Positions 47,768 through 59,692 of a stretch of 64,000 bases of DNA are shown piece after piece. Every line of letters begins with the position of its first letter. The first letter of the stretch is position 1. The DNA is taken from contig NC_079879.1 in assembly GCF_029227915.1 (NCBI RefSeq), positions 10,044,001-10,108,000 on the forward strand, in the 5' to 3' direction. This DNA is from Hydractinia symbiolongicarpus. Lineage: Eukaryota > Cnidaria > Hydrozoa > Anthoathecata > Hydractiniidae. The notes beneath the pieces were generated by a model. It ran no database searches. It had not been told where the DNA came from and was given only the letters and a program-made list of their open reading frames with translations. The translations under genes and the position numbers were made by a program.

Positions 47768-49647
47768 GACTTGACATTAGTTTCATACCATGTGGTGTGG
47801 CATTCCCGGCCTTTGTTGATGTAAAAGTTAATTCTGTTTCTAGTTCTTCGATAATGCTATAGCTAACAGAGTGTCCAAGTCTATTTAACATTTCGATCAC
47901 TTTTTTGCTTCCTGTAATGCTTTTCACTGCCAGTCCAAGCTGCAAATGTTTTGCAGGTTTTTTTTTTCCTGATGTTGCAGCAAATATGACATCGTCAGCA
48001 ATACTTTTTATGCGCCTCTGCTTCTGATTTGACTTTACTATGCGTTGGTCAGGACCACCAATAAGGTAACTGAAAAATTCAATTAATTCATTTGGTGCCT
48101 CAACTTCACCTTTTTTTATATCTGCAAATGTCACTTCATCGGGTATAGGGCATTTTTCAATTTCCATTATGGCAGACCTTAATGCAAACGCTACATCTCT
48201 AATCTTCGCTTTCAATTTTGTCTTCATCGAGTACTCTTTCCTGAAAGCTTCTTCTTCGGAAATGGTGCTGCAGAATATCAAGTTTCCACGTCTTGTTTTC
48301 CCCTTCATGATTTGTATACTTTCTTTGTAATGCTTTAATAATTTTTGCTCAAGTTTTGCTGAAGACGATTCAATATCTTCGAATGCTTCATTCCCGATTT
48401 CTGCTAGTAACATGTGATATTGATTTTTTATCTCGCTGAGTAAGATAACATCTTTTTCTTTTAGGATGTGATCATCAATATAAGCACAAACACCTTCAAA
48501 AGCCTTGCAGTGAATCCCTCTCGCAGTATGCCAGGATGTTTCAAGTTTTTGTCTTTCCATCCCTTTTTCATTCCTCTCTTGTATTGCCAATGGTGTTTTT
48601 TCGGCCTTGCTTTGATAACTGACCCTGCACATTCCATGGTAGTATATTTCTTTGCTTACAAAATCTTCATTTCCGATTCGCACTAACATAGGCTTATCTT
48701 CCAACCAACGTGCATACTTTTTTATATTTTCTTGAAAATTCTCTGTAGATGCTGCATTTAATTTTTGCTTTAAATTTTTGTGCTTCTTTTCCTTTCGCAT
48801 GCAGAAAATACATATCTTTGAAAACACTCCTGTTGAAGATGATTGCACTGTTATGGAAATTTTTGAACGGGTTAAAGGGACAGCTTTAGATACTTTCTTA
48901 TCGTTGGGGAGATTTTTTCTCTGTGTTTCAGACAATGCTATAAATCTTTTGTAACAATTTAAATGAAATCCTTGAATTTTATTCACAAAGCCAGGAAGTT
49001 GCGTATCCTTGTACTTTAGATTTCCATTTTTACGTGTAACTAAGATAGATTTGCACTTTCCCAGGGTTTCCGTATTGAAGAGATTTATTTTGCCAACTTT
49101 GTATCCATCACCAACATGCAGCACACAGCATCGTTCTAAAAGTTACAAAATTGACAAAAACGGTTTTAATTGTGGTGAAAAGAAGGTTTTACGGAAATTT
49201 AGGTGTTCCGATTAAGCAGTGATTTCAAAAACATTAAATATATTGTATAAATACAATACGCCATGTCACTTAAATATAATATACAAAACAACAAAACGTT
49301 AATATGAAGATATATTGTAATTCTTCTGTAAATAGCGTAAAAAATCAGTTAATATAATTAGAACGTAAAAATGTACAAAGGAATTAATATTTACAAGGCT
49401 TCAACATAATCTAACAAGTATGTAAATCAAAGAAGGTCTCATTTACATTAAAGCATCTTCAACTTACCATCACTGTCAGTATTTCCATTTGCATTTAAAT
49501 TGTCATCTACAGTAGCTACAACATCTGCAAAATATCACAATAATAACTTGTTATTGGTTATCTTAAATTAATGTATTCTAATTAATTATGTTTTCCTCTT
49601 ACCATCGCTTTCATTGATCTTATTGAATATTTCTTTGTTCGAAAATT
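47748..49647 (-). CDS. Transposon protein, N-terminal part: zinc-finger region
   Basis: Three phase-matched exons, 49647-49603, 49524-49468 and 49135-47748, encode about 500 residues. Cys/His clusters include RCCVLH and GFHLNCYKRF early on, then CIFCMRKEK and YYHGMCRVSY about 60 residues later: two C..C/H..C modules that should bind zinc and probably DNA. The frame meets TGA at 47750-47748 right after SLGTGVA, while the nuclease frame picks up 20 bases earlier in another phase. The two frames therefore look like one gene broken here. A possible earlier exon (RFRPNTTGNRHNKPDSERKK at about 49935-49995) could not be joined in phase, so the start is unknown. Confidence 0.65.
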
Positions 49648-50109
49648 CTACGAAATGAGAAATTCAATCAATGAAGTAAAAATTGACAAAATATATGTTT
49701 AAAAAATTCAGTTCAACAACAGACTATTAAAACTTTTTTTGACTTATCATCCGAAACTGACTACAACATGCAGTAACTAAAAACTTGATATAATTACATA
49801 TATCTTTACCTGTCATATCTTCTATCTATCACATTTTATCTAAAGTTTCTAATTTTCTATATTTGATAGTCTAATATGCAAATATCCCGGTAATTTGTTC
49901 ACGTTTTTACTTCACTTGCTTCAAAATAACTGCTTCTCTTAACTTTTTTCTTTCACTGTCTGGTTTGTTATGTCGGTTTCCTGTTGTATTTGGACGAAAA
50001 CGTTCTATTCTATTTAAAAAAATTCTAAAAATAAGTTAAGGCCCTGAACACATTGGAAATAAGACAAATGTTTTTCTATTGCTTCTCCTCCGCATTAAAA
50101 ATAGAGATA

Positions 50110-50544
50110 TGGGGCGAGACTTGGTCTGACTAGGCCAAGAGACCCAAATTTTTGGTCAGCTTTATGACCACTGACATTACACTATGTTAGAGAATGTTTG
50201 TGCAAAATTTGGAGTTTGTAGCTTATGGGGACAAATTAAGGTCCTAAATATGGTCTTTGAGGGGGGTCTGACCCAGTCTTAAGACCCAATTTTTCGGTAA
50301 GCTTTATCATCTTTCAGATTCTCTCATATAATGACACACGTTACTAACTTTTAAGCTTTGAGAATTATGGGACCAAATAGGAGTCTCGAATTAGGGTAAT
50401 TTTAGGGGCCTGGGACCCAAACGCCCCCAAATTGGGTCAGCTGACCATGTGATTTTTATTGTCCGTGATACTACCAACCTATTTAGAGGGTCAAACCTTT
50501 TGTAGAAAATGGGACCTAAAGTTCTGTTATGAGCTCCTGGACTA
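50110..50544 (-). repeat. Right terminal inverted repeat of the 7.1-kb transposon
   Basis: Exact-length (435 bp) inverse of 43452-43886, ending GAGCTCCTGGACTA and followed by the TAG duplication at 50545. Confidence 0.9.
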
Positions 50545-50774
50545 TAGATCTAAGGTTACACTGCAACATTTTCATGACCGCTTCGTCGGAGATATCTACT
50601 CTAATAAGTCACATGATCAAAACAAATGCACAAAATTTTAAAATGGCGCACGTGTTGCGTTATGTGGTTTTGCCTAGCACTGCTAAGTTCTTTTTTACAT
50701 TTCCGTCCCATTTTTTAACTAAATTTATTTCTAATTTTGATATATTTTTCTTGTATAGTGTAGCTAGTAGCTAA

Positions 50775-53700
50775 ATGGAACAGCCGAAGTCTTTGAAGCA
50801 TTATTGCTATCTCGTCTTAGCTGAAAACTCTATGGTTGCTGAAACTTCTAAAGGTTAGCCAGCTATTGTTTTTTATTTCAATGATTTAGCTAGCTAGGTA
50901 TAATTGCATTTCATTTTTTAATTCGCTTAAAATAAGATAAGGCAATATAAATTTTTATAAACCGTTATCACTTGTTCGGTAAATACCCACATAACCAAAA
51001 CAAACACCAAGTAAATAACTGCCCACTTTTCTTGAGAAGGCTGTCAACAAACTTTTAGCTAGCTATATTTTTAATGGCTTTATGGGCTGTTAAATGCTTT
51101 AGCTCTTAATGACTTAGAAATACATAATTTTCACAATAGAAGAAATTGCACGTTCTCTAAACCATCTGAACCTTTTCTGAACTTACCCCCCAATACAGTA
51201 TAAAAATCGATTGTCAACATGCACTGACCTTTTAAATATATGCCCAGTTACTAAATAAGTTCAAAGTCCCGATAAGAGGGAAGCAGTTTAAACTGTGTGC
51301 TGATTTTAAAAAACAGGGAAAACAAAAACACTTGTCATTTTATTTTGTATAATTGATCAATGTATATATAAGAATTGTTACAATAGTATAAGTAGAAGGT
51401 GAAGAAAGGGAGAGTTAAAAATATAATGCACTAAAATAATGATCATATTGTAGAAGAACTACTTTGATATGCGAGTATAATGTGTGTAAGTGATATTGTA
51501 GAAGAACTACTTTGTTTGTCACTAACATAACTGCCTGGCAGTGAGCGGGATTTGATCCGCAGTCCCCAGAACTGAGAGCCGCAGACGAACCCACTACACT
51601 ACGTGCGAGCAGATTTCTTTCATTAATTCTGAACTCCTAGAATGTACTAATTGCTGCTGACATTTGTGGGTCCCAGCATGGATTAATTAATTTAGTGGGC
51701 ATGATAGAGAAATTTTTTTCACTGGGAGTTTCTTTACAAAGGTGTCAATATTTTGTAAAAGGTGTGATATGTTCTTAGGCATATATTGATACTACACACT
51801 TTTGGTTGTAGTAAAAATCACTAATGTCCAAAGTTGTTTTTTAGCTAGAGTCAAGGCTTGATCCAAATTATTTTAGTCGTAGATAACTTGCAGGAAAATT
51901 CTTTACCTTTATTTGAGATTGTGGATAACCTTTTAATATTGATAAACCTTTTAATTAATGCATTTGTCATGCCATATTTCAACTACTGCTCCTCGAAATT
52001 GCCTCGTGCAACCCAAGGTAGAGTTGGAAAACTAGAAAAACAATTAAATCCGTACCTTTCTTGAGAAAGAGAGGGAATAATCACTGAATTATTTACTCAT
52101 CAAAACCGATGCCATGTTAGTTTCCAAAGCCATGAATCAAATTGCTCCTAATAACTTGCTCTTAAAATTCCTTTTCGCAAAAATCTGTCATATTCATCAA
52201 ACAAGAGGAGCTTCAAAAAACAGGTTCGCACTTCCCTTGGTCAACACATAATTTGGCAAAAAAGCCTTCCCATTTAGAGCTGCAAAAGTGTGGAATAATC
52301 TTCCAGACCGAGTGACCTGTGATGGAACTCTGTTTTCATATTACTGTGGGTTACTAGCCCTACAGAAGAAGTAGTTACCTACATCCAGGTCCGAAAATGT
52401 TAATTACCGTAATTAACTGTAATTATCAGCTCGTTTTCGATTGGTTAATTTTTATGAATTTCAATCCTCTGCAATTATATAAATACATGCGCAACATCAT
52501 TTTACTTTCCCCGATGATGGGAGAAGGATCTCCCGAAGCGTCGCCTACTAAACTATCATGTTCAAAAATGATAAACTTTCCACAGTAATATGAATACTGA
52601 ACAGACAAACCGAAATAATATCTTCAATAACTCCGCTTTCATTTAAGACTTCCATCTCTAATGTATTTAGCAAATTCTATTAGTGATCATTTTTTAACTT
52701 TGTAATTTTTGTTTTTCATTCTTTTTCTTTTCAATTTTCATAGATTATAAATGTTACTATGTTTTGTTGAGCTGAGGCAGTCTAAGGTTTATCATTTTTT
52801 GTTTCTTTTTTGTTCTAGTGGCCCCCAGTGGAAACAATCCACTAACTATAGGTTTTTGTGATTTTCTGGACTAGCCACTTTAAATATTTATTATTATTAT
52901 TATAACCTTAAATTTAGTGAACTTTAGGATTTTGTTATATGAGTTAGATTTTAATCGGTTATTTGTTTTTCAGAAATATCAACATGCAAACCTTTGTTGC
53001 ATGAATACTCAAGATACCTCTCACCATATGGAGTATCTCTGCTTGAAAATATAACAGGTGTAGCAGGTACATTACATAGTTGTTCCAATAACCTCCTATA
53101 CGTTTCATGATATATTTTATTCAATTTAACACCTTTAGATAGGGTGTTTTATATTTTCAGTGGTTAAGGCTCACTGATTTTGAAATTATATAATCTATTT
53201 GTTGTTTTCCTCATGAAGCCTATGAAGACAGACAATCCCAGAGTACTTAGAAACTAAAGCTAAATTCATGCAGAAAGAGTATTATTTAAATATTTCACAT
53301 TTTTTGGGGGGTTTAAGCCAACCTTAGCAGGAGAATTTAGGAGTAATACCAAGTCTTGTAATTGTTTTAATTTGTATATATATATACCTTGTTGAGACTC
53401 ACTTTAATAATTTTAGTACTAGACCATATTTGGTTGTCACAGTGGTCATTTGTTCAGTCATACTCTTTCAAGGCACGAGCACGTCAAAAAGTTCAAATTT
53501 CATCAAATCGGGAACCTAACATTACTCATAAAGAATTCTTTTATGATGCTTTAATGAGTGATGTGATAGAAGAGTTGCACAAGTTGGTTCCAGTCGGTAA
53601 GTCTCGCTGTTGATTTTAACCACTGTTAAAGCTAATGGCATTTGAGAGGACTAGAATTCTATATGACTTCACAGTTTTTTATATGTGTATTATTCAGGCT

Positions 53701-56548
53701 CAGGTTTACTAAAAGATTTTCACAATTAAGAAGCTCAGTTTAGTAAATTCTATTTTTGCATGATTAAAAAACTGCCAGAAAAGAGTGTTATAAGCATATT
53801 TTATAAGCATAATGAAAATTAAAAGTTGGCTATGGCCATGCTTTTATTAAAATATTTATGTATAGATTTTTCTTACTGAAACATTTATGTAGTTTTTGTT
53901 TAGAAAAATGCCATAAGCAGGCTCTTCATCACATCTTACAATATCCTGATCAAAACTGTAAACGTTCAGACAAATATTTCGAATGCATTAATACTACTAC
54001 TGACTTTATAACATGGTTGTCAAAATTTGTAAAGAGTTTAACTGTCACTACTCTAAGTGCATCAAAAATTGTCAGTCATCTTGATGTGTTTTTGCCATTA
54101 CTAAAGGACGTTAAAAAGTTAACCATTAATCTAATGATTGGTCCATTTGGTGATATAGAGTGCATAAGCGAGCTGCTGTTAATTCTTCGGAAAAATAAAC
54201 TGACTTCAGTCAAACTTTCATGCAATGAAAACTTATTGCTGTTGGACACTGCGAAACTGTTTACCGTAGCAAAATCTATATTTAACCCAATCAATAAGTC
54301 AGTAATTGACTTTTCTGTAGGGACGAATGAAATTAGAACTGAACTGGATTCTGATATAAATTCTGGTATTGATTTATATGAATGTGCATTTGAACCAATA
54401 AAATCTATAACAAAAACTTTACCATGCATTGAGATGGTGGAAACAAATGTTGATAGACTTGAATTATTTTGCTCAAGACATGGATCTAGTGTGCTGCCAC
54501 TTTTTTGTAATGCTTTTATGCAATGGAAGACATTAAACACGCTCGTTATTCGTGATATTCAACTTGTGTCAAACCTAGACACCTCCTTGGTGACACTTCT
54601 TGGATATGGTAACTTGCAAAATTTAGCCATTGAAGACACTGATTGCCGTGGATTTGAACATGCTTTAAAGTACTCTGCTGCACCTGTTTGTACCACTCAT
54701 AGTAAGCAACATAAAATCAGAAAACTGTCTTTGTACGAATCAGTATACAATCCTGATTTACTACGAAATTTAGTTATATATTCAACATGTTTAAAAAGAC
54801 AGTTTGAGAGTGAAAGATGTAGTCAACAGTGTATTTTTCAAGGGTTGAAATCATTGACAGTAACGATGGTCGACGAAGGTTATGAAATCAGTGATTATCT
54901 AAAGGAGAATAAGCTGCTTGAAGAATTGTTTATAGACAAAGCATATCATTTTTCTAACGATAAAGAATTACTTGAAGCCGTGGCAGGTATAGCTATTAGC
55001 TCTTATGTGAATTGAAAAACCCGAAATTGTGTCTGCAAGTGGTTTGGAATGCAATGAGTTTGAATGTACGGATACGCGGATAAATAATTATAAAAAACGC
55101 AAATATTGAATTGCTTTTTTAGATCATCCTCGTTTAACGACATTCAGTTTATCATCAGAATATAAACGTTGTGGCGAGGAGTTGGACGATTCGTTGACAA
55201 GATTGCTACAAAAATCAAATATGCAACAACTTAAGTTTGACCAATGTTTCTCCTTCAGTAAGTGCGATTGAGCAGACACAGGTTTTTCTAAGATGTTGCA
55301 ATTGTTGAAAGATAATCGGAAAATGTAAACAGTGCAAACTGATCCGTTATAAACCTTCAACGTTTACGATTCAATTGATCAATCCTTCTTATGTGCCAAA
55401 CATTAAAGTTATGGTTGATTGGGTATCCACAATTGAACAATTCCTTTCCTTTTTAGAAAGACTTCCTGTTGACATTGATGCAAAGTACACGTCCTATCTA
55501 CATACTTTAATATGGACGAAGAATGGGTTAGGTAAGCGTGTTTCGTCCTGGTTATTTGTACATTCGATTCAAAGAAACGTAGGAGTACAAATCCAGTAAT
55601 TAGTTTTATAAATAATAAGTATGACGATATGCTTGTATATGTATTAGGAAAATCTTCTAATGCATCCCCAGAATGAACTTAATAAACGAATGGTCATTTA
55701 AAGTGATGACGTCATTCCGTTGAAATTTATTTCTAAAACACGAATGCCTTGGAAGCAGATACTATGGATTCATTGGAACATCTTCCTTTTTTCTTTTTAT
55801 GTTCTTAGTAATGAATTGTTTAGACGCACGTTCTGTAGATTGGTTTTGCAGTTCGTACTTAAATGTATTTTTAGACAACAATGGATTAACAGAATTTTCG
55901 ACACTGATTTATAACCACCTAAATTTTCCACACTTGAAATACCTCGATTTAAGGTGAGTCCTATGTTATATAAATATTCGCGTATACACGATAGTGTATA
56001 CGCGAATATTTTTGCCCGATTTTTTTAATTTTTTTATATGGGTTCATCCATCTATAATAGATGGTTTGCATCTATTGAATAAAATTTTGCGTCATGAAAA
56101 TTTGCATATAACCCATTCAAAAAGAATCTATTTTTTATTTTTATTTTTTAAAAAAAATAATTGAAATATTTCGTTTTTTTTATTATTATTTATTTATTTT
56201 TTTTTCAATTGTTTTTACTAAAACTGTACAAATTTTCGCGTAGAGTTTTAATTTTTGTGCACATGCATGAAATGAATAACGAAAACGAATTGTTAAGGTA
56301 TAATGCTATTCTTTTTTCTTCGATTTAGTGACAACAAATTTACTGATAGAGCCATTCCAAATTTCGCAAGGTGCCTTTCCATAAGTAAACGATTTTTAAC
56401 GAAGTTATCCCTGTACAGCAGCTACCTGTCATATCAAGCCATCCTTGATAGCGGTTTTTATCAAGTCTTTCAACAGCACGTTTGTATTATGGTTGGTTGT
56501 TATTCAAATAATAGATCGACTACATCGGATTACATTAGTGAAATGTAA
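50775..56548 (+). CDS. lrrc41: LRRC41-like leucine-rich-repeat protein with BC-box, 8 exons, 666 aa
   Basis: Exons 50775-50853, 52974-53057, 53417-53596, 53904-54986, 55123-55257, 55457-55531, 55809-55953 and 56329-56548 agree in phase and total 667 codons with TAA. The start MEQPKSLKHYCYLVLAEN contains SLKHYCYLVL, a good elongin BC-box. The middle is leucine-rich repeats (for example LKDVKKLTINLMIG, LTSVKLSCNENLLLL, LKSLTVTMVDEGYEI). The C-terminus (YLDLSDNKFTDRAI to TTSDYISEM) aligns with the LRRC41 ending, including the final DYxSxM. LRRC41/MUF1 recruits substrates to a Cullin-elongin BC ubiquitin ligase. The protein is shorter than human LRRC41 (about 812), lacking its low-complexity insert. 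Exon 2 has a second possible donor nine bases on (GTACAT). Exons 6 and 7 are the least certain. Intron 1 holds a SINE-like and a LINE piece. Confidence 0.85.
51440..51612 (-). repeat. tRNA-derived SINE or tRNA-like pseudogene
   Basis: Read on the minus strand from 51610, GCTCGCACG leads into an A-box-like TAGTGTAGTGGG and, 35 bases on, a B-box-like GGATCAAATCC. The 3' side does not pair with GCTCGCA as a true tRNA acceptor stem would, so it is not a functional tRNA gene. Just beyond it, a 22-bp block (ATATTGTAGAAGAACTACTTTG on +) is repeated at 51445 and 51493. Confidence 0.5.
51850..52335 (+). mobile_element. Non-LTR retrotransposon remnant (RT C-terminal region) in LRRC41 intron 1
   Basis: Frames read NAFVMPYFNYCSSKLPRATQ with GKLEKQLNP near 51955-52060, and later TRGASKNRFALPLVNT, a stop, then FGKKAFPFRAAKVWNNLPDR near 52205-52310. 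These match the MPYFDYCS...LQxLQNRAAR and RxFxxRAAxxWNxLPxxV motifs at the end of jockey/CR1-type reverse transcriptases. The copy has several stops. Confidence 0.65.
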
Positions 56549-58326
56549 AACTTTCCTTAGGTGAAAAGATAATTAATAGTGATAAATAAAAGCGAAAAAT
56601 AGTGGTTTAATTTTTATTTGCTGAAATTTTTTAATCTTCGCACTAGCTACAATATGTGTCATCTCTTTAATATTAGCCGTATTATGTGTGTTCAAAATGG
56701 TTGCGCGCAGCTCATTCGGAAAACCAGGAATGGATAAACAACGAAAACATGCTACGTAGGCTATTGTAGTATTGAAGTAATGGCGTCAGGTTTGCACATG
56801 TGTTTGACCTTTTTCTCTTCTATAAGCATTTTAATTTTGTAGTATTTGTTTTCACATGTTAGGCACATATATTTTTACGGGTTTTTTTACCCACGTACAA
56901 ATCTTTAATCACCAATTTTAAGATTTTGGCAAGGAAGGTATATTTTAAACCAGCTTGGCTAGCTAGCTATACTTCAGCTTTACTTATTCCTATTATTTTA
57001 AAGTTTTTATTCTGTTTGGTATACTATTATCCATTTGTATTTAGTGCTGCGGCTATCTAGGTAGCCCAACTACCTCTAATTTTAAAATAAAAGTAGCCAA
57101 ATAAAGTTTGGCTACCAACAAATTTCCTAATAATAATTATGCTAAATACAGTCAGGTGGATGCTACAGCTGTTTTACTGTTTTGAAAATTTTTCTGCAAA
57201 AAAAAATGCTGAGTATTTTTCTAACTGGACTGGGTAATGCCAGATGTTTCTTCATTTCTTTTAACCGAAGTTCTGATAAAGTTTTTTGAAAAATAGTGTT
57301 ATGCCTATACTCATGTGCGACACGGTGTATCTGTAATAAGCGCTCAGTCCAGTGTAATCAACGGGCTGTTTCGTGTGTTTTTAATTTCGTTTACTGTAAC
57401 TTATTCACAAAACAAAATTATATGGACTAATTGTTTTTGCTATGATGGGATAAGAACGGATTGTAATCTAAGTATTTACTTCAGCTTAAAATGTGGAAAC
57501 TTTCCCACACACAGACACATAAAACACAGAAAATAAAACAATTTACAAGTGAATCATGTTTTTATTGAGCTTTATTTAAAGACATCAGAATTTTGTGTTG
57601 TGTCATAATTACTTATATACAGTTGGTCATTTAGATCTGTGCAAATTAAGAAATTCGTAACCGTTCCCAAGTTCAAAATTTTTTGACTATGCCACATGAG
57701 TATTACCTTAAGTGGATAAAATTTCGCGAGGTTTAATTTTCGCGAATCGGTCGTTTCCAAATATTTCACGCGAACAAATCTTCGCGAATCCACCATTTTC
57801 TAATTTTGTGCGAGGATTTATTTTCGCGAATCACAAATTTTTAGGAAATAAATTTTTGTGAGTGTGGGGTTAACGTCAGAAATAATAAATAGTCTTTGTA
57901 AACAAACTATTTTTCTTTTATATTGTGTCGTATCAACCTCGTTCTAAGGGCGTTTTGTCTCTCTTTGCCGTCCGATATGCAAAAAGAAACAACAAGTCCT
58001 GGGACAGAGTATGGAGTTGTATGCGTTTGCATACTTCTTTTACGCAAATTAAACTTTTTAGTCAGCTCTTCAAGCTATATGCATTTTCTCTTTTTGAGAG
58101 TTACTTTTTATTACAAGTTTTCTGTTTCATGTGCAGCAAGGCTACATGCGAACTCTAAAAAGATAGCTATAAATGGCAAAATTTTTTTGTATCAATGGCG
58201 TGAAATTACAGATTTCTTACTCTTTGTCTGATATTGTACGCAATTTCGATGTATTCACAGTTGGTATAAAAGATATAACATTTTTGTGGACGGTGCGTTA
58301 TACAGCACTTTTAGGTTTTTTACTGT
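56549..58326. other. Intergenic DNA with dispersed repeats
   Basis: An AATAAA at about 56583 probably serves the LRRC41-like gene. 57715-57860 holds a cluster of TTTCGCGAA/TTCGCGAATC motifs, and 57934-58010 is a palindromic MITE of the CTCGTTC...CCTGGGA family. No exon was recognised. Confidence 0.5.
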
Positions 58327-59179
58327 TTATATTTGCTGTGTAGAAACCAATTCGTCAAGCCTGTCAATGTCAATAAATTGCTTCTTCGGTTTCTTTGTTG
58401 TAAGACTCAGTCTATCAGGAGCTTTATTTATTAAGAAATCACCTTGACATGAAAATGGTTTACGAACATTTCTTATCTCAAATTTGTGTAACATTTTTAA
58501 CTTAATATTGGATTTCATTGATTCATTTGCCAATTTTAATTTAGATTGTGTAAAAAAATCTTTTCTTGAAGCCAAAAGATATCGTTCTGTATATCATAGC
58601 CAATAGCCAACAAGCAATTTCTATTTTAAGAAAAAGAGAAAACTGGACAAATACCATTGAGCAGTGTGAAATTCATACGTCATCGACTTAAGTAAATAAT
58701 TTGATTTTCATTGGCGTTGATCAAATTTTTTGATATAGATTTTTTTGGCGACGATTAATTTTGGCGTATTTGGTTTAATCTGTTATGGGTGTAATTTAAC
58801 GATTGATTGAAAATGGTATAAGTCATATCTCATGTCGCCAAAAGTTAGTGCTAATGAATCATCGACTACATTGACCGACGCCTAAAACCAATGTGGTTAA
58901 AGTTGCCTTAACTATACAATTTTGGTTTTTAATTTGTCGTGGAACTAATTTGGCAATTTGTCAAATACTTTTAAAATTTTGCCTTGCAAAAACCTCTACA
59001 CCTAACTAATTTATCAGGAATTCATAGTCCATAGTTTTTAAAATTTTGGTGAAGATAAACCCTCCTGGACGATAGAATTTACCAGATTCATCAATAAGAT
59101 CTTCCTGACACAATCTGAATCGAACTGGGCGCCATCCTGATAACGCAGCCTTCGGTTCTTGTAAATTTACTGCGTCCAT
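58327..59179 (-). CDS. Predicted two-exon small protein, 118 aa
   Basis: Exon 1 (59179-59083) starts with ATG and reads MDAVNLQEPKAALSGWRPVR, then FRLCQEDLIDES, with one base left before a GTAAAT donor. Exon 2 (58586-58327) follows ATACAG and completes the codon, reading RYLLASRKDFFTQSKLKLAN and, farther on, SCQGDFLINKAPDRLSL and QFIDIDRLDELVSTQQI before the stop. Phases match and both pieces have natural-looking composition in an AT-rich background. If intron 1 is not removed, exon 1 runs on to a stop after FLIN. There is no recognised family; length and mixed charge resemble small ciliary or microtubule-associated proteins, but that is only an impression. Confidence 0.5.
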
Positions 59180-59692
59180 TTTCAATAAAACGAAAATTTA
59201 GTTGCGACAACATGTAACGGAATTAATTTGTCAATTATCAATTGAATCCACAGTGACAAGTACTTCATGAAAGGGCTACGAAATACTTGAATTAAATATT
59301 AAATTTGGTAATCCAGTCTAAGGCAAAAAGGCCAAGTTATTTGCTGTTTATCCCCCATTATAGTAAATGTCCCTTTTAAAATTTTGGTGAAAGGAAACCT
59401 ATGTATACAAGAAATACCCTTTGTTATAGCTAGTATGTTAATTAAACGAAAAGTTTACAACTTTAACAAAATGTGGATATTAGGCTGACTTATAACAAAT
59501 TAGACAAGACACAACGATGTCAAAGCAATTGGACGCAACAAAAAGCGGCAATCGTTATTTACTAATCGCCTATGTAATCGATGATGATTAATTCTAGTTC
59601 CTCGCTAAGAGTAATTGTACTGTCTTTGATGCGTCATAGTTGATGTTTTATGAAGTAAGAATTAAGAAAAAATATGACTACAACAAAGGTGG

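Larger units (their letters stand above)
43452..50544 (-). mobile_element. 7.1-kb DNA transposon with 435-bp TIRs, Academ-like
   Basis: The ends are 435-bp inverted repeats starting TAGTCCAGGAGCTC and flanked by TAG on each side (43449-43451 and 50545-50547), a 3-bp target duplication. By eye the two arms show no difference and no indel, so insertion was recent or the arms have been homogenised. The interior encodes, on the minus strand, a protein with an N-terminal Cys/His zinc finger and a C-terminal FEN1/XPG-like nuclease, plus small 5' and 3' exons. Short target duplications and a zinc finger with an XPG-type nuclease are, as I recall, features described for Academ; no helicase was found, so the class is provisional. 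Confidence 0.8.

Noticed and set aside
51531-51612. Functional tRNA gene
   Set aside because: The acceptor stem does not pair and the anticodon arm is unclear; only box-like motifs remain.
54076-54540. 154-codon minus-strand frame
   Set aside because: Antisense to exon 4 of the LRRC41-like gene; no motifs of its own.
55258-55456. In-frame stop and apparent frameshift in the LRRC41-like gene, suggesting a pseudogene
   Set aside because: A GTAAGT donor at 55258 and a strong acceptor before 55457 remove the region as an intron with matching phase.
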